A stretch of DNA of 64,000 nt from Leptospira ainazelensis. Its GTDB lineage: Bacteria; Spirochaetota; Leptospiria; Leptospirales; Leptospiraceae. The translations under genes and the position numbers were made by a program. Below are positions 27,206 through 47,263 of the stretch, piece after piece. The stretch spans positions 1 to 64,000 of the forward strand of contig NZ_JAFFPT010000006.1 in assembly GCF_016918785.1 (NCBI RefSeq). Reading direction: 5' to 3'. The notes beneath the pieces are model-generated. The model was not told the origin of the DNA, did not search any database, and worked only from the letters and a program-made list of their open reading frames with translations. Each line of letters opens with the position of its first letter. Position 1 is the stretch's first letter.

Positions 27206-28138
27206 ATGTTATTGAAAGTCTTGAAGTGGACCGGAGTAACCCTTTTACTGATAATTGCGGTCGGCGTAATTGCAACGGCGTTACGACAAAACATACGATA
27301 TGAGGCGCCCTATCCCGACGTAAAGGCTTCGCTGGATCCTGCCGTTATCCAGCGAGGCGAAAGACTCGCTTATGGAGCGGCTCATTGTGTGGATTGTCAC
27401 AAAACCTTCGAATCCGATTTTTCGAAAACCGATCCACGGCCGAGTCTATCCGGTGGTCGAAAGTTCGAGTTGCCCGTTGGTATTTTTTATGCGCCGAATA
27501 TAACCCCTGATTTTGAAACCGGAATCGGAAGTTTTTCCGACGCTGAAATCGCGAGATCCCTTCGTTATGGAGTTCATCCGGATCATACCGTGGTGTTTGA
27601 TTTTATGCCGTTTCACAATACGAGCGACGAGGATCTATCGGCGATCCTATCCTTTTTACGAAGTCTCAGACCGGTTAAACATCCGATTCCAAAACACGAA
27701 CTCAATCCGATCGGAAAGTTTTTGAAAGCCTTTGTGGTAAAACCCGCTGGGCCCAAGGGAGAAGTGTTAAAATCAATAAAAGTCGAAGATAGCATTGTTT
27801 ATGGAGAATATTTGGCAAACAGCGTCGCCAATTGCAGCGGTTGTCACACGAAAAGAAATATGATCGGAGAATATATCGGTGAGCCCTTTGCGGGTGGAGC
27901 TCCTATGAAAGATTCGGACCCGAGTAAAGAATCTCTGATCCCACCCAACCTAACTCCACATGTGGAAGGAAGGATCACAAATTGGACCGAAAAAGAATTT
28001 ATAGCGCGTTTTCGTCAAGGAAGATCGATCGGCCACAGTCATATGCCTTGGGAAGCCTATGCCTCTATGAACGATTTGGAACTCAGAGCCATTTTTAAAT
28101 TCTTAAAATCGCTCAAACCGGCAAAAAATGAACCGTAA
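27206..28138 (+). CDS. Dihaem c-type cytochrome, membrane-anchored
   Basis: A 310-residue cytochrome c with two haem-binding sites, 'CVDCHK' in the first half and 'CSGCHTK' in the second. Each half is a cytochrome c domain with likely Met axial ligands ('FDFMPFHNTSDED', 'GHSHMPWEAY'). The N-terminal 'LLKVLKWTGVTLLLIIAVGV' is an uncleaved anchor or signal. I start at ATG 27206 because GAGG lies five bases upstream; the frame extends to a TTG at 27158 without such a site. It resembles the cytochrome subunits that pass electrons from periplasmic dehydrogenases to terminal oxidases. A role with the PQQ-type dehydrogenase upstream is possible but untested. Confidence 0.88.
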   Translation: MLLKVLKWTGVTLLLIIAVGVIATALRQNIRYEAPYPDVKASLDPAVIQRGERLAYGAAHCVDCHKTFESDFSKTDPRPSLSGGRKFELPVGIFYAPNITPDFETGIGSFSDAEIARSLRYGVHPDHTVVFDFMPFHNTSDEDLSAILSFLRSLRPVKHPIPKHELNPIGKFLKAFVVKPAGPKGEVLKSIKVEDSIVYGEYLANSVANCSGCHTKRNMIGEYIGEPFAGGAPMKDSDPSKESLIPPNLTPHVEGRITNWTEKEFIARFRQGRSIGHSHMPWEAYASMNDLELRAIFKFLKSLKPAKNEP

Positions 28139-28311
28139 AGGATTCCTCCATAGTCGGCATATCCTTACCCACAAAGTTGTTTGAATCTTAAGAAAAATAT
28201 GTCGTAACAACGACAGTCCTCCGTAAAACGAAAGCCCCGCCCTGCGACGCGATCCATAGAGAGAAGCGCATTGAGTTGGTACAAAATTTTAGGAAGTAGT
28301 TTTGAAATTTG

Positions 28312-28354
28312 ATTTTCCGGGAATTGTAGATTGTAACCTTGATTCCCGGAAAAT
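28312..28354. repeat. Perfect 13-bp inverted repeat
   Basis: ATTTTCCGGGAAT at 28312-28324 is exactly complementary to ATTCCCGGAAAAT at 28342-28354, with a 17-base loop. No T-run follows directly, so it is not a standard terminator. It lies about 170 bases after the cytochrome gene and could stabilise a 3' end or be a remnant of a small repeat. Confidence 0.75.
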
Positions 28355-28390
28355 TTCATTCGATACAGATCAAGAATTGAGTTGGTTTGT

Positions 28391-28451
28391 ATGAAACCTG
28401 ATGCACATTCACATTTTTATATTTTGGCACAGTAGGTTTCATTCTTTTTTT
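28391..28451 (+). terminator. Candidate terminator: 9-bp inverted repeat with T-run
   Basis: ATGAAACCT (28391-28399) pairs perfectly with AGGTTTCAT (28434-28442) across a 34-base loop, and TCTTTTTTT follows at once. The long loop is atypical, but arm and T-run fit a plus-strand terminator for whatever is transcribed from the cytochrome side. Confidence 0.45.
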
Positions 28452-28475
28452 GGGATAAAATTCGGCGAAAATCAA

Positions 28476-28496
28476 TGTCAAATCCTATATTTGACA
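28476..28496. promoter_or_regulatory. Operator-like palindrome TGTCAAAT-N5-ATTTGACA
   Basis: Perfect 8-bp arms separated by 5 bases. The right arm contains the TTGACA used as the -35 of the promoter below, so a dimeric regulator bound here would block RNA polymerase. It is not the TTTG-N5-CAAA box reported for Leptospira LexA. Confidence 0.55.
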
Positions 28497-28520
28497 AACA
28501 GAATATTCAATTTTTAGAAT
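28491..28520 (+). promoter_or_regulatory. Sigma70-type promoter candidate
   Basis: A consensus -35 TTGACA (28491-28496) and a -10 TAGAAT (28515-28520, five of six consensus bases) are 18 bases apart. Two copies of the palindrome GAATATTC (28501-28508 and 28517-28524) sit in the spacer and over the -10. No protein gene follows on this strand before nrdJ, so it may drive a small RNA. Confidence 0.5.
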
Positions 28521-28526
28521 ATTCTT

Positions 28527-28609
28527 CTTTGGTCGTTTCCGATTAGGCAGGGAAAAATTTTCGAATAAAAAGATTCAGGGAAAATTCGGTCATTTTCCAG
28601 ATTCTTTTT
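28527..28609 (+). ncRNA. Candidate small RNA (about 80 nt)
   Basis: Inferred only from a promoter-like pair upstream and a terminator-like hairpin at its end: GGAAAAT (28579-28585), loop of six, ATTTTCC (28592-28598), then AGATTCTTTTT. There is no ATG in the interval and only a five-codon TTG frame, so a peptide is unlikely. The same hairpin read on the minus strand could instead end the tRNA-Asn transcript. Confidence 0.3.
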
Positions 28610-28719
28610 AAAAAATACTACACAAAAGAGAAGTTTTTCGGGAACCAAATGTTTGGAACTTCGTCTAAAAAGAACCAAAGAAGGGAAAATTGCCGTTATA
28701 GGCTGAGGCGACAGAAAGG

Positions 28720-32605
<3,886 letters not shown>

Positions 32606-32671
32606 TTTCGATTTTCTAAGACAAAAACGCAAAAAAAGAATATTCTTTATCAGTGTTTTTAAAATTGAATC

Positions 32672-32706
32672 GGCCTTGGATGAGTTTTCATTCAAGGCCT
32701 TTCTTT
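32672..32706 (+). terminator. Rho-independent terminator of nrdJ
   Basis: A 12-bp stem (GGCCTTGGATGA / TCATTCAAGGCC, one G-U pair), a four-base GTTT loop and a TTTCTTT tail, 66 bases after the nrdJ stop. On the minus strand the hairpin is followed by GATTCAATTTT, so it may also end the M15-peptidase transcript coming the other way. Confidence 0.88.
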
Positions 32707-32735
32707 ATGTAGGAGGATTCTAAGTTTTACTTTTC

Positions 32736-33311
32736 TCACGTAAGAAAACCGTTTGTGTCGATATGAAATCGATTTCGAGAATACGATTCGAGTCCGATCC
32801 TTTGGTTCGTTCCTTCCTTTTGCCAAAGGATTAAAAGACGATTTTTTAAATGAATGTGATCGATTTCTTGATCAGGGATCATATCTAAAGCAGAAAACAA
32901 AAGATGTCGACTGGACTTTGTGCCACCGGCTTTGTCATTATAGTCCGCTTCTCGAAAACCCGAAACTACCGTCACAGGGCCTATCTCCGGAAGAATCAAA
33001 TCGCGAATCACTCTTAAAGTTGGTAAAATGTTCGGCCATACGGTTCGAGGTGGAATCGCGAAAGGTTGGCTCTGAGTCTGTCTCCAATCCGTGCCCTGTC
33101 TCAGAAGTTGTTCAATGGGAACAACATTCAAAATTTTGTGTTTTCGAAGAAATGTTTCAAAGGCGAGAATTTTCTTTTGGTTTCCGGGAAGTTTTCTAAA
33201 TTCGTTCCACTGTTCTTTGGAAGGTGGCGTATGCGGTTGAAAATTACAGAAAAAACAAAATAGTAAAAACGGAAAAAAAATAAAAATTCTCTGAAGGAGA
33301 AGTTTGTTCAT
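32736..33311 (-). CDS. M15-type peptidase (VanY/DUF882-like), exported
   Basis: A 191-residue exported protein; the leader 'FFPFLLFCFFC' may be a lipobox with Cys22. The C-terminal half matches the M15 zinc carboxypeptidase pattern: 'VVSGFREADYN', then His and Asp in 'SSRHLLFSALDM', and a final H-x-D in 'RFHIDTNG'. Such enzymes trim peptidoglycan peptides. It lies 102 bases after gspN on the same strand and might be read through from the secretion operon. Confidence 0.8.
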   Translation of the reverse strand: MNKLLLQRIFIFFPFLLFCFFCNFQPHTPPSKEQWNEFRKLPGNQKKILAFETFLRKHKILNVVPIEQLLRQGTDWRQTQSQPFAIPPRTVWPNILPTLRVIRDLILPEIGPVTVVSGFREADYNDKAGGTKSSRHLLFSALDMIPDQEIDHIHLKNRLLILWQKEGTNQRIGLESYSRNRFHIDTNGFLT

Positions 33312-33413
33312 AACATCTATGAATAAGAACGTAAAACTGAGGAACTAATTAGCCCAAAATTCATTTTTGATCCAATCAAGCGGACCTTGCATTATTCTCC
33401 GTAAAATAAGTAA

Positions 33414-34325
33414 CTACGGCGTCGCCGGAGGACCCGTTAACCCCGGAATCTTCGCCTCCGGTTTGCCGATAGTTCCCATCAAAGGAATACATTTACCTCC
33501 ACTCTGTTTTTCTAAAAGAGTCAGCATATCTTCTATATCCTGTCTTTCTAAAGCAAAGTTACGATCCAATTCCAAACAGATTCTCAAATTGAGTTGAGAG
33601 AATTGAATACTTTCGGATAAACGAATGTTTCCGGTGATATCAAAACGAGCGATCGACGTATCCAGAGTAAAATCGTTAAAAATAAGATTTCCATCTTTCA
33701 GATTCAGTTTTGTCAAAAATTTCTTAATCGTTATGTTTTTGAGTTCGCCGAGGAGAGGAATTTCCGGTAGTTCCATAATCATGCCGGATGAACCGGCTGG
33801 AATTTCAATGTCGAAATTTCCACCCATTCTCGCGATTCCTAAATCCAGATTTTCAAACTTTCCCTGCCCTTCGATTCGAGGAATTTTTGCAAAAGGACCG
33901 TTCTCCGTGTCTATCTTCAGAGATAAGATTTTAAATTTTCCATCGAACTTACGTTTCATAAGTCCGAAAAGGGAAGTTTTTAAAACCGTTTCTTCGGATT
34001 TGATTTTTAAATTGGAAGGTGTAGTAATCTCCAAAGTATCCAGAGTGACATTTCCCAAAAAGGAAATACTCAGGTCGCGAAAGTTGACGATGGTTCCGGT
34101 TTTTGTAGAAGAGGTATTCAAAGAACTGCGGATGATTTCATCCAATGGAAAAAGTAAAATTGTGAAAATCAAAAAAGAAAAAACTCCGGTTCCGATCAAA
34201 TAGAGTTTTTGTTTGAGAGTGAATCGAGGCGAGGCCTCTTCCTCTTCTTGAAGTTCCAGAGTTAAGAATTCTTCTTCCTCCGGTGTGAGGGCCGTTTCTT
34301 CCTGGAATTCCTCTTCTTTTTTCAT
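33414..34325 (-). CDS. gspN: Type II secretion system protein GspN, Leptospira type
   Basis: A 303-residue protein with an acidic cytoplasmic N-terminus (about 45 residues rich in Glu), one transmembrane segment near residues 48-66, and a periplasmic beta-rich domain. 'GNVTLDTLEITTPSN' and 'FDITGNIRLSESIQF' recall the AsmA/GspN fold. Identity rests on its place as the last gene after gspM and on overall layout; sequence similarity to classical GspN is weak. The start overlaps the gspM stop (ATGA). Confidence 0.8.
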   Translation of the reverse strand: MKKEEEFQEETALTPEEEEFLTLELQEEEEASPRFTLKQKLYLIGTGVFSFLIFTILLFPLDEIIRSSLNTSSTKTGTIVNFRDLSISFLGNVTLDTLEITTPSNLKIKSEETVLKTSLFGLMKRKFDGKFKILSLKIDTENGPFAKIPRIEGQGKFENLDLGIARMGGNFDIEIPAGSSGMIMELPEIPLLGELKNITIKKFLTKLNLKDGNLIFNDFTLDTSIARFDITGNIRLSESIQFSQLNLRICLELDRNFALERQDIEDMLTLLEKQSGGKCIPLMGTIGKPEAKIPGLTGPPATP

Positions 34326-34846
34326 CGTTTATTACCTTCTCTACTATAGCTGGATAACTTCAGGTTGACGTCGTAGACTTCTTTTCCCTGAAACGGTTTT
34401 CTAAAGTTGAGGTATTCTACTCTTGCATTGATCATCTTATTCTTTTCGATATCGTAGACGAATCGAAAAATATTATCGAGTGTGACCGATCTAAAATTGA
34501 TATCGATCGTCGTACGTTTGTATTTTTTATCTTCGATCGCATAAGAGTCTTTCATCGTCGAAATTTTTTCTTTTAATCCGTATTTTAGAAAAATTTCGTC
34601 GAGTTTGGCGTAGATAGCGCTTACGTCGGAATCTCCTCCGGAAGAATCGAGTGAACGAAAGTCGTTGTATTCTTGAATGATCTTGTCTAATTTTACGGGA
34701 GCGGTTCTGGAATCCTGAACTCTTTCGGTCAAACCTTGACGAATGTTCACGATCTTTTGAACGGCTAAGAATACGATCAGCAAAAGAATTGCGCCGATTC
34801 CGACGAGGACGATCAATCTTTCTCTGGGTTCTAATTTTTCGAGCAT
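34322..34846 (-). CDS. gspM: Type II secretion system protein GspM
   Basis: A 174-residue bitopic inner-membrane protein: short cytoplasmic start, transmembrane helix at about residues 12-29 ('LIVLVGIGAILLLIVFLAV'), a helical stretch, then a ferredoxin-like periplasmic domain. This is the standard GspM layout; it pairs with GspL to link the ATPase to the pseudopilus. It starts 7 bases after gspL. Confidence 0.85.
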   Translation of the reverse strand: MLEKLEPRERLIVLVGIGAILLLIVFLAVQKIVNIRQGLTERVQDSRTAPVKLDKIIQEYNDFRSLDSSGGDSDVSAIYAKLDEIFLKYGLKEKISTMKDSYAIEDKKYKRTTIDINFRSVTLDNIFRFVYDIEKNKMINARVEYLNFRKPFQGKEVYDVNLKLSSYSREGNKR

Positions 34847-34853
34847 AATGATA

Positions 34854-36481
<1,628 letters not shown>

Positions 36482-37621
36482 TACTTTTAGTCTTCCATAT
36501 AATAGAGCATTGTGCTGTTGGTAAGATCGAAGATTCCGGTGATTCTTCGAATGGTCTTGCCAACTTGGCCCACCGCTACGATTCTAAAAATTTCGCCCTT
36601 GGTCTTGATCCTTCCGCCGGAAACGTCAGTTCCTTCTCCGGCGAGTTCCTTATAGAGAGTGAGACCGCCCGCCGTTGGAACTTGAAATTCCTGAAACTTC
36701 TCTATGTCCTTCAGCTCTTTGATAAAACCGCCCTGCTCCAATTTGAATTTGAGAATTCGCATTGCTGCCTGTTTGGTCATAAAATCTGATAAAGACATCA
36801 AAACAAAATAAGGCGCCGCGTTCAAGTTGATTCTATCGTCCGAATTTTGTCCGGAAGGAATATACGCCGTGATATTGTTCGCCAAAACGAAATCGCTGTC
36901 GCCGATAAGAGCCTTTTCCTCTTCGGACTGAAACGCGTTCGAATACTTCTCCTGATAGTCGGCCGGCTTTAAGGAACCGTATACGAGTCCCCGATCGAAT
37001 CCTTTTACGGAAACGAGTTCGGAAACGGAATACATAAATGAATTCTTATTCTTACGAGGCGGTTTTAGGGAGGAATAGTAACCGTCCTCAGCCCCGCCTC
37101 CCGTTTCCTGAAGGTCGGTATCCATCCAATCGAAGATCGGGAAAATTTTTTCCCTTTTGATTCCGAGTTTGTCAAAGAGTCGAGAAACCATTTCCACAGC
37201 CCGCGCGTTCTGCTGATTATCATCTTGGTTGAGGAGCGTGTTGAGATTGATCTTTCCATCTTCGGAACTGATCTTGTAATAGATAGTTCCTCCCCCCATC
37301 GGAAGCGGAGGCGGGTTGAGGGCGATTCCGCTTTTGTAGAGGTATTCTTCGGGGATTTTTTTAAGAGCGCCTAACGCACCTTGAAAACCGGCTTTTGCAA
37401 GTAAAAGCGCTCGAAATCCGTTAGCGTCCGAATAAGCGATATTAAGCTCTCCTCCGGCCCTTTGTGCGAATTCGGTCGCCGTATAAAAGGAGGCCGTTCC
37501 GATCGCCATGACGAGAATGACTACCATAAATCCTTCTCTCGATTTTCGTAATCCTCGAAACGAGGAGAGTTTATATTTTAAATTCTCCATCGCGAAAGTA
37601 TTTAAGAATATAATAATTTTA

Positions 37622-38266
<645 letters not shown>

Positions 38267-38267
38267 T

Positions 38268-38810
38268 TTAATACTGAGCCGATTTGAACGTTTCCGCGGT
38301 ATAAGATTCGGTTCCGCTTCCCGTAGGATAATTGATTGTGACTTTGATTCTAAAAACCCGAATGATTCCGGCCGTCGAAGCTCCTTGATTTGCTTGTCCG
38401 GATCTTCTCATTATGAGTTTGTTCATCTCGGAATCTCTTCCTCCCAAAAGGTCTTCCGGTTTTTTCCCTTCTTTACCCGCGAGTTTAAGAAGATCCATAT
38501 CCTCTTCTCCGATCTGAGTTTTGAATGTATAACCGGGATAACCCGGAATTTCCCCGCTCGTATTATCGGATTGAAGGACGGAAACCGAGTCGATCTGAGC
38601 CATTTTGATTTTAGCGAGATGAACCGCGTTTGACATAACTGCAGCGAGTCTTTGTTGTTTGATCCCGTTTGCAATCACCATATAAGTATAAGTCATCGCA
38701 ATTCCGGCTAACGCAAGAGCTATAGAAACCTCGATCAGGTTGAAACCTTTGCGAAAAGAATTTCGAAAAGGAGTGGAAAGGAATTTAAAGCTGCTGCTGT
38801 TCGTTTTCAT
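38268..38810 (-). CDS. gspI: Type II secretion system minor pseudopilin GspI
   Basis: A 180-residue pseudopilin with leader ending 'FRKG' and the hydrophobic helix 'FNLIEVSIALALAGIAMTYT', including the conserved Glu at +5. 'AVHLAKIKMAQIDS' fits the GspI pattern of a helix followed by 'LAxxKM'. Its first 26 bases overlap the end of gspH. Confidence 0.86.
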   Translation of the reverse strand: MKTNSSSFKFLSTPFRNSFRKGFNLIEVSIALALAGIAMTYTYMVIANGIKQQRLAAVMSNAVHLAKIKMAQIDSVSVLQSDNTSGEIPGYPGYTFKTQIGEEDMDLLKLAGKEGKKPEDLLGGRDSEMNKLIMRRSGQANQGASTAGIIRVFRIKVTINYPTGSGTESYTAETFKSAQY

Positions 38811-39357
38811 CCTGCTGCTCTTTCCAATTCTTATCGTTTCCGAGGTTCGAAGAAGTGTGAAATTGTTCTCCCTCTAAAACGGAAACCTTTCCTCCGTATC
38901 GATAGATGATCAAAGTTCGATAGATGGACGGATCGTTTCCCAAGTGAACGCTGTAGTCTGCGGCGATTCCAAGATAGGTAAAAGGAACTTTGACAACTCC
39001 CTTCGTATAACGAAAACCGCGGATGTCAGTGATGTCTATGATTTCGGAATTATAAGGAAGTTTTTGCGGTTTAAAAACCAAAACTTCTTTGAGTCCGCTC
39101 TCGTCTCGGAGGAGTTTTTTCACTGTGTAGGTATCGTTTTCGATATCCAATTCTAAAACCATTGTTGTGTTTGTAAGAATCGATTTGCGATAGCAGAATT
39201 CGGCTGCTTGTTTGAGGGTTTGAGCCGCGTCGGTACCGGAAGGAACTATGAAGTTTGCCGCTGTAGTTGCAAGAATGCTAATCAACCCCGCGAGGATCGC
39301 GATTACCACGATCAACTCGATCAGGGTGAATCCTTTCCGGATATTTCTTGTTTTCAT
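38785..39357 (-). CDS. gspH: Type II secretion system minor pseudopilin GspH
   Basis: A 190-residue pseudopilin. Leader 'MKTRNIRKG', then 'FTLIELIVVIAILAGLISIL'. The globular domain includes 'AAEFCYRKSILTNTTMVLEL', as in GspH/FimT proteins. The tail is Gln/Glu-rich ('EQQDENEQQQL') where the gene overlaps gspI, so it was probably produced by that overlap rather than selected as a domain. Confidence 0.85.
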   Translation of the reverse strand: MKTRNIRKGFTLIELIVVIAILAGLISILATTAANFIVPSGTDAAQTLKQAAEFCYRKSILTNTTMVLELDIENDTYTVKKLLRDESGLKEVLVFKPQKLPYNSEIIDITDIRGFRYTKGVVKVPFTYLGIAADYSVHLGNDPSIYRTLIIYRYGGKVSVLEGEQFHTSSNLGNDKNWKEQQDENEQQQL

Positions 39358-39378
39358 AACCGGAAAGGAGAATGGAGT

Positions 39379-39855
39379 TTATTTTCTGCGGAAGTCGGAA
39401 GGGTATTCGTCTTCGTTGAGAATGTTGAAGTCAGCATTTTTGCCTTCTCCGCCTTCTTTTTTATCTTTACCTAAGGTGAAGAGCTGAACGTCGCCACCCG
39501 CGTCCCTTTTGAGTTTGTAAGAAGTTCCCCAAGGGTCGTTGATCGCGCCTTTTTTGCTCAGGATCGGTTTCCAATCTTCGGGAACCTCTCCCGTAGTCGG
39601 TTTTTCTACCAAAGCCTCGAGTCCCTGTTCGTCGCTCGGATAAGAACCATATCTTTGAGCGTATCTTTCCAGATGAGATTGTAACTCGTAGGCGTCTTTT
39701 TTGAGTTTTAATGCAGCCGTATCGTCGCTGATTTCACCCGGGCGAAAATTGGAATAAACAAGAGCGATGAGCGCTCCTAAGATGATCACGACAACAGCGA
39801 GTTCTATCAGTGTGAGACCTTTTCTGTATTTTCTTTTTAATTTGGACAGATTCAA
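39379..39855 (-). CDS. gspG: Type II secretion system major pseudopilin GspG
   Basis: A 158-residue major pseudopilin. Leader 'LKRKYRKG', then 'LTLIELAVVVIILGALIALV', with Leu rather than Phe as the first mature residue. The calcium-loop/DPWG region typical of GspG is clear: 'YGSYPSDEQGLEALVEKP' and 'GAINDPWGTSYKL'. The C-terminal tail is Lys/Gly/Glu-rich and slightly longer than usual. Confidence 0.95.
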   Translation of the reverse strand: MNLSKLKRKYRKGLTLIELAVVVIILGALIALVYSNFRPGEISDDTAALKLKKDAYELQSHLERYAQRYGSYPSDEQGLEALVEKPTTGEVPEDWKPILSKKGAINDPWGTSYKLKRDAGGDVQLFTLGKDKKEGGEGKNADFNILNEDEYPSDFRRK

Positions 39856-39876
39856 TTGAATTCTCCTTATTCTAAA

Positions 39877-41103
<1,227 letters not shown>

Positions 41104-41108
41104 TTTGT

Positions 41109-42782
<1,674 letters not shown>

Positions 42783-42783
42783 C

Positions 42784-44571
<1,788 letters not shown>

Positions 44572-44576
44572 TTTTT

Positions 44577-45479
<903 letters not shown>

Positions 45480-45539
45480 TGGAATCCGATCAGTAAATTT
45501 CTTTCAGAGATTTGAATCACATCCGATTTCGAAAGGATG

Positions 45540-46553
45540 TTAAAGTCTGGCAAATTTACCTGGATCTAAAGGGGTCACAATTTTCAAGGTCTTTCTTAAG
45601 GCCGCTTCCGGATTGATCCGATTTCCGTTTAAGAATACTTCGAAATGCAAGTGAGGACCCGTTGCCGATCCGGTTCTGCCAACGGCACCTATGACCGTCC
45701 CCGCGCTCACTCTCGTTCCCTGCTCGATTGTAATTTTTGCGCAATGGGCATACATGGTTTTGTAACCGTTTTCATGATCTATGATGACCGTATTTCCGTA
45801 GCCTCCGTTTACGCCGGTAAAGGAAACTACTCCGTCCGCAGACGCTAAGATCGGAGAACCCTGTGTCCCTCCGAAATCGACTCCGCTATGATAACCGCCG
45901 GACCCGGTATGAAACGGATCCTTTCTTCTCCCAAAACGAGAAGTCATCTTTGCGTTAACGACCGGCGAAACAAAAACCTTTCGAAACTCTACCTTTTCTC
46001 TACTCGCGTTTCTCACTTGAACCGGGATGGAAATATTTTGCCCGACTTGTAGCGTCGAATTTTTCTTGAGACCATTTGCGGAACTCACCTTCTGAACCGA
46101 GGTTTTCATGATCTTGGCGATTTTAAAAAGAGTGTCTTTCGGTTTTACGACGTAATTTTTATAAACGACGCCGCTGTGGCTTACTATTTTGGAAGAGATA
46201 ATCCGATTGACGCTGATAAAACTCGGAAGTTCCAGATTGGATTTGTCTTTATGATAGTTGAGAGAGTATTTCTCTTCTTGCCAGTTCTCGGGAGATTGAG
46301 AGAACAATTGTTTTATTTTACGTTCTTCTTTGTCCGTAAAAAAGGAGGAATCCTTATTTGTGTACTCGGAAATTTCCGCGTCGTAATTCTTCAATGGATC
46401 AGCTCCCAAAGAAGAAGACAGAACCAAAGAGGAGATCAGGGGAATCAAAAAAAGTTTTCCGTTCACCTTCTTAGTATCGGACAAGCGTGCAGCCGATCTT
46501 GAACCACCTCTTCGGGAGGATCTATTTTTTCTTTTTGTATTCCACGAGTTCAT
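45540..46553 (-). CDS. LysM and M23 (LytM) peptidoglycan endopeptidase
   Basis: A 337-residue exported protein. A basic N-terminus precedes a signal helix ('[19 protein letters not shown]'). A LysM domain ('[20 protein letters not shown]' onward) binds glycan; the M23 domain has a complete zinc site, 'HSGVDFGG' (HxxxD) and 'GPHLHFEVF' (HxH). It probably cuts peptide crosslinks. It sits between the operon lipoprotein (32-base overlap) and gspC (60-base gap), which suggests that it opens the peptidoglycan for the secretion machine. Confidence 0.93.
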   Translation of the reverse strand: MNSWNTKRKNRSSRRGGSRSAARLSDTKKVNGKLFLIPLISSLVLSSSLGADPLKNYDAEISEYTNKDSSFFTDKEERKIKQLFSQSPENWQEEKYSLNYHKDKSNLELPSFISVNRIISSKIVSHSGVVYKNYVVKPKDTLFKIAKIMKTSVQKVSSANGLKKNSTLQVGQNISIPVQVRNASREKVEFRKVFVSPVVNAKMTSRFGRRKDPFHTGSGGYHSGVDFGGTQGSPILASADGVVSFTGVNGGYGNTVIIDHENGYKTMYAHCAKITIEQGTRVSAGTVIGAVGRTGSATGPHLHFEVFLNGNRINPEAALRKTLKIVTPLDPGKFARL

Positions 46554-46896
46554 TAGCTATCAGTTTATCCAGATCCTCTATCGTTATCTTCTTTCCGCCG
46601 TATTCATCATTCAATTGATAGATGATCATCCTTCCGATGGCGTATTCTCTTTTGTGATCCGCAGGATAACACTTAATCTTCACCATCGAAGGTGTCGATT
46701 CGATATAGATCTTAACGAGCATCCCTTTTTTAAAGGTTTCCGTATTGGAGACCTTCTTGTCTTGGATAAGGTAATAGGTCTTATCGATGTAGTGTTCGTT
46801 GATCTGAGCAACGACATCTTTGCGAATCAATCGGTTTCCACAGCCTGCAAGAAAAAGAATGACCCCTGAAAGCAGGAAAACCGTGATACGAAACAT
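46522..46896 (-). CDS. Type II secretion-associated lipoprotein
   Basis: A 124-residue lipoprotein with lipobox 'LFLAGC' (Cys19). The mature part is highly charged and Lys-rich at its end, with no domain I recognise. It heads the gsp operon and overlaps the M23 gene by 32 bases. A pilotin-like role (guiding GspD to the outer membrane) is a reasonable guess from position, size and lipidation, but nothing in the sequence proves it. Confidence 0.75.
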   Translation of the reverse strand: MFRITVFLLSGVILFLAGCGNRLIRKDVVAQINEHYIDKTYYLIQDKKVSNTETFKKGMLVKIYIESTPSMVKIKCYPADHKREYAIGRMIIYQLNDEYGGKKITIEDLDKLIANELVEYKKKK

Positions 46897-47263
46897 TTCA
46901 GTGCAAAATTACAGAGGGGGAAGGTATTTGAAACTAGTTTTTTTAGAATCCTTCTCAAATCCCTTTAAATTTTCCAAGAATCCCTCTTTCTGACTACTCT
47001 TCCTCTCAATATCCCGCACCCATAAATGAACTGGAATCATTGGAAGAATTTGTGGTAACAACGAGATGCTCCCCGCCAACCCGAGGTCGATGTGTATGAT
47101 TTTTGGATGGGCAAGCGGGAAGTGAAAGGTTCCGAGTAAGACCGACTCGAGGATTTTTTCCTCCTTTCTAATTTTAGAGAAAAAGGTTCATTTTTCAAAA
47201 AAAAGTTTTAGGAATGGGAGTTTCCGTTCACGAGCAGGAACCGTAGGTTTTGGAGGGTCATGA
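46897..47263. other. Divergent intergenic region between gsp operon and comM
   Basis: The 367 bases should contain the secretion-operon promoter (minus) and the comM promoter (plus). No open frame is convincing. A GC-richer island (about 47035-47150) interrupts otherwise AT-rich DNA and may be a decayed repeat or gene. A small AGGA-TTTTT-TCCT hairpin follows at about 47151-47163. Confidence 0.4.

Larger units (their letters stand above)
28139..28719. other. Structured intergenic region with nested inverted repeats
   Basis: The longest non-coding stretch in the window (581 bases). I see no credible protein gene; a 64-codon minus frame at 28165-28359 has no ribosome binding site or family. The region holds a 13-bp inverted repeat, a 9-bp inverted repeat with a T-run, an 8-bp operator-like palindrome, a promoter-like pair and a terminator-like hairpin; these are annotated separately. 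Confidence 0.6.

Noticed and set aside
28165..28359. 64-codon minus-strand frame downstream of the cytochrome gene
   Set aside because: No ribosome binding site and its start lies in the 13-bp inverted repeat; no family match that I can see.
28476..28496. Palindrome considered as a LexA (SOS) box
   Set aside because: The arms read TGTCAAAT/ATTTGACA with CAAA outside-in, not the TTTG-N5-CAAA order reported for Leptospira LexA.
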